The notes below the pieces were generated by a model. It was not told the origin of the DNA. It saw only the letters and a list, made by a program, of their open reading frames with translations, and did no database searches. Both the position numbers and the translations under genes were made by a program. Positions 6,234-6,285 of a DNA stretch of 6,285 bases are shown one piece after another. Numbering within the stretch: the stretch's first letter is position 1; the number at the start of each line of letters is the position of its first letter. This stretch comes from Betaproteobacteria bacterium (lineage in GTDB: Bacteria > Pseudomonadota > Gammaproteobacteria > Burkholderiales > SG8-39): NCBI GenBank assembly GCA_019509895.1, contig JAEKLK010000073.1, positions 1-6,285 of the forward strand. Reading direction: 5' to 3'.

Positions 6234-6285
6234 GGTGGAGCTCCAGCGTGAGGGCGGCGTCGCGCGCATCTTCCTCAACCGCCCG
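6232..6285 (+). CDS. 5' end of an enoyl-CoA hydratase/isomerase-like gene
   Basis: Only 18 codons are in the window, reading MVELQREGGVARIFLNRP before the right edge. This matches the usual N-terminus of crotonase-superfamily proteins: a strand pair 'V-x-REG-x-V-A-x-I-x-LNRP' leading into the CoA-binding region. An in-frame TAA at 6220-6222 means the start must be ATG 6232 or GTG 6235. The catalytic part lies outside the window, so the reaction (hydration, isomerisation, hydrolysis) is open. Its ATG overlaps the ATG of the divergent RraA-like gene by two bases inside CATG, which leaves no intergenic DNA. Its own expression signals must therefore lie within the RraA-like coding sequence. Confidence 0.7.
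   Translation, partial: MVELQREGGVARIFLNRP

Noticed and set aside
6234..6278. Longer N-terminus for the RraA-like protein (start at 6278)
   Set aside because: The 15 extra residues lie opposite the hydratase-like gene. The start at 6233 has a GGAG at good spacing and agrees with the family N-terminus.

Overview
The window is GC-rich and densely coded. It holds a six-gene block on the minus strand (read right to left) flanked by two plus-strand genes that run off the edges. The proteins and two kinds of short palindromic repeat suggest a proteobacterium, possibly Betaproteobacteria (Burkholderiales-like). That placement rests on general impression, not on a marker gene.

Layout from the right edge: the first 18 codons of an enoyl-CoA hydratase-like gene (plus, 6232 to edge); an RraA/HMG-aldolase-like protein (minus, 6233-5523); then a CUT1-type ABC importer made of a periplasmic binding protein (5456-4092), two permeases (3972-3088 and 3095-2259) and an MsmX/UgpC-type ATPase (2259-1216). 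A cytoplasmic HtrA-like protein with a PDZ domain (1213-236) follows. At the left edge is the 3' end of a plus-strand gene whose tail resembles the enolase/mandelate racemase superfamily (to 215).

The last four minus genes are tightly linked: an 8-nt overlap, a TGATG overlap and a 2-nt gap. Translational coupling is therefore likely. The importer looks complete and probably brings in a sugar, polyol, sugar acid or related small organic solute. The RraA-like enzyme, the hydratase-like gene and the possible enolase-superfamily gene suggest that the solute is then catabolised, but the substrate cannot be read from the sequence.

Four points deserve attention. (1) The HtrA-like protein has lost all three catalytic triad residues and lacks a signal peptide, so it looks like a cytoplasmic pseudoprotease tied to an ABC importer. 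(2) The start codons of the RraA-like and hydratase-like genes overlap inside one CATG. (3) Copies of a ~23-bp palindrome lie at the ends of three genes, supplying two stop codons exactly and probably adding a tail to the third protein. (4) A ~100-bp composite palindrome separates the binding-protein gene from the permease genes and reaches almost to the permease start codon. Apart from these repeats and the 66-bp gap at 5457-5522, no intergenic region of note is present and no stretch above 300 bases lacks a gene.
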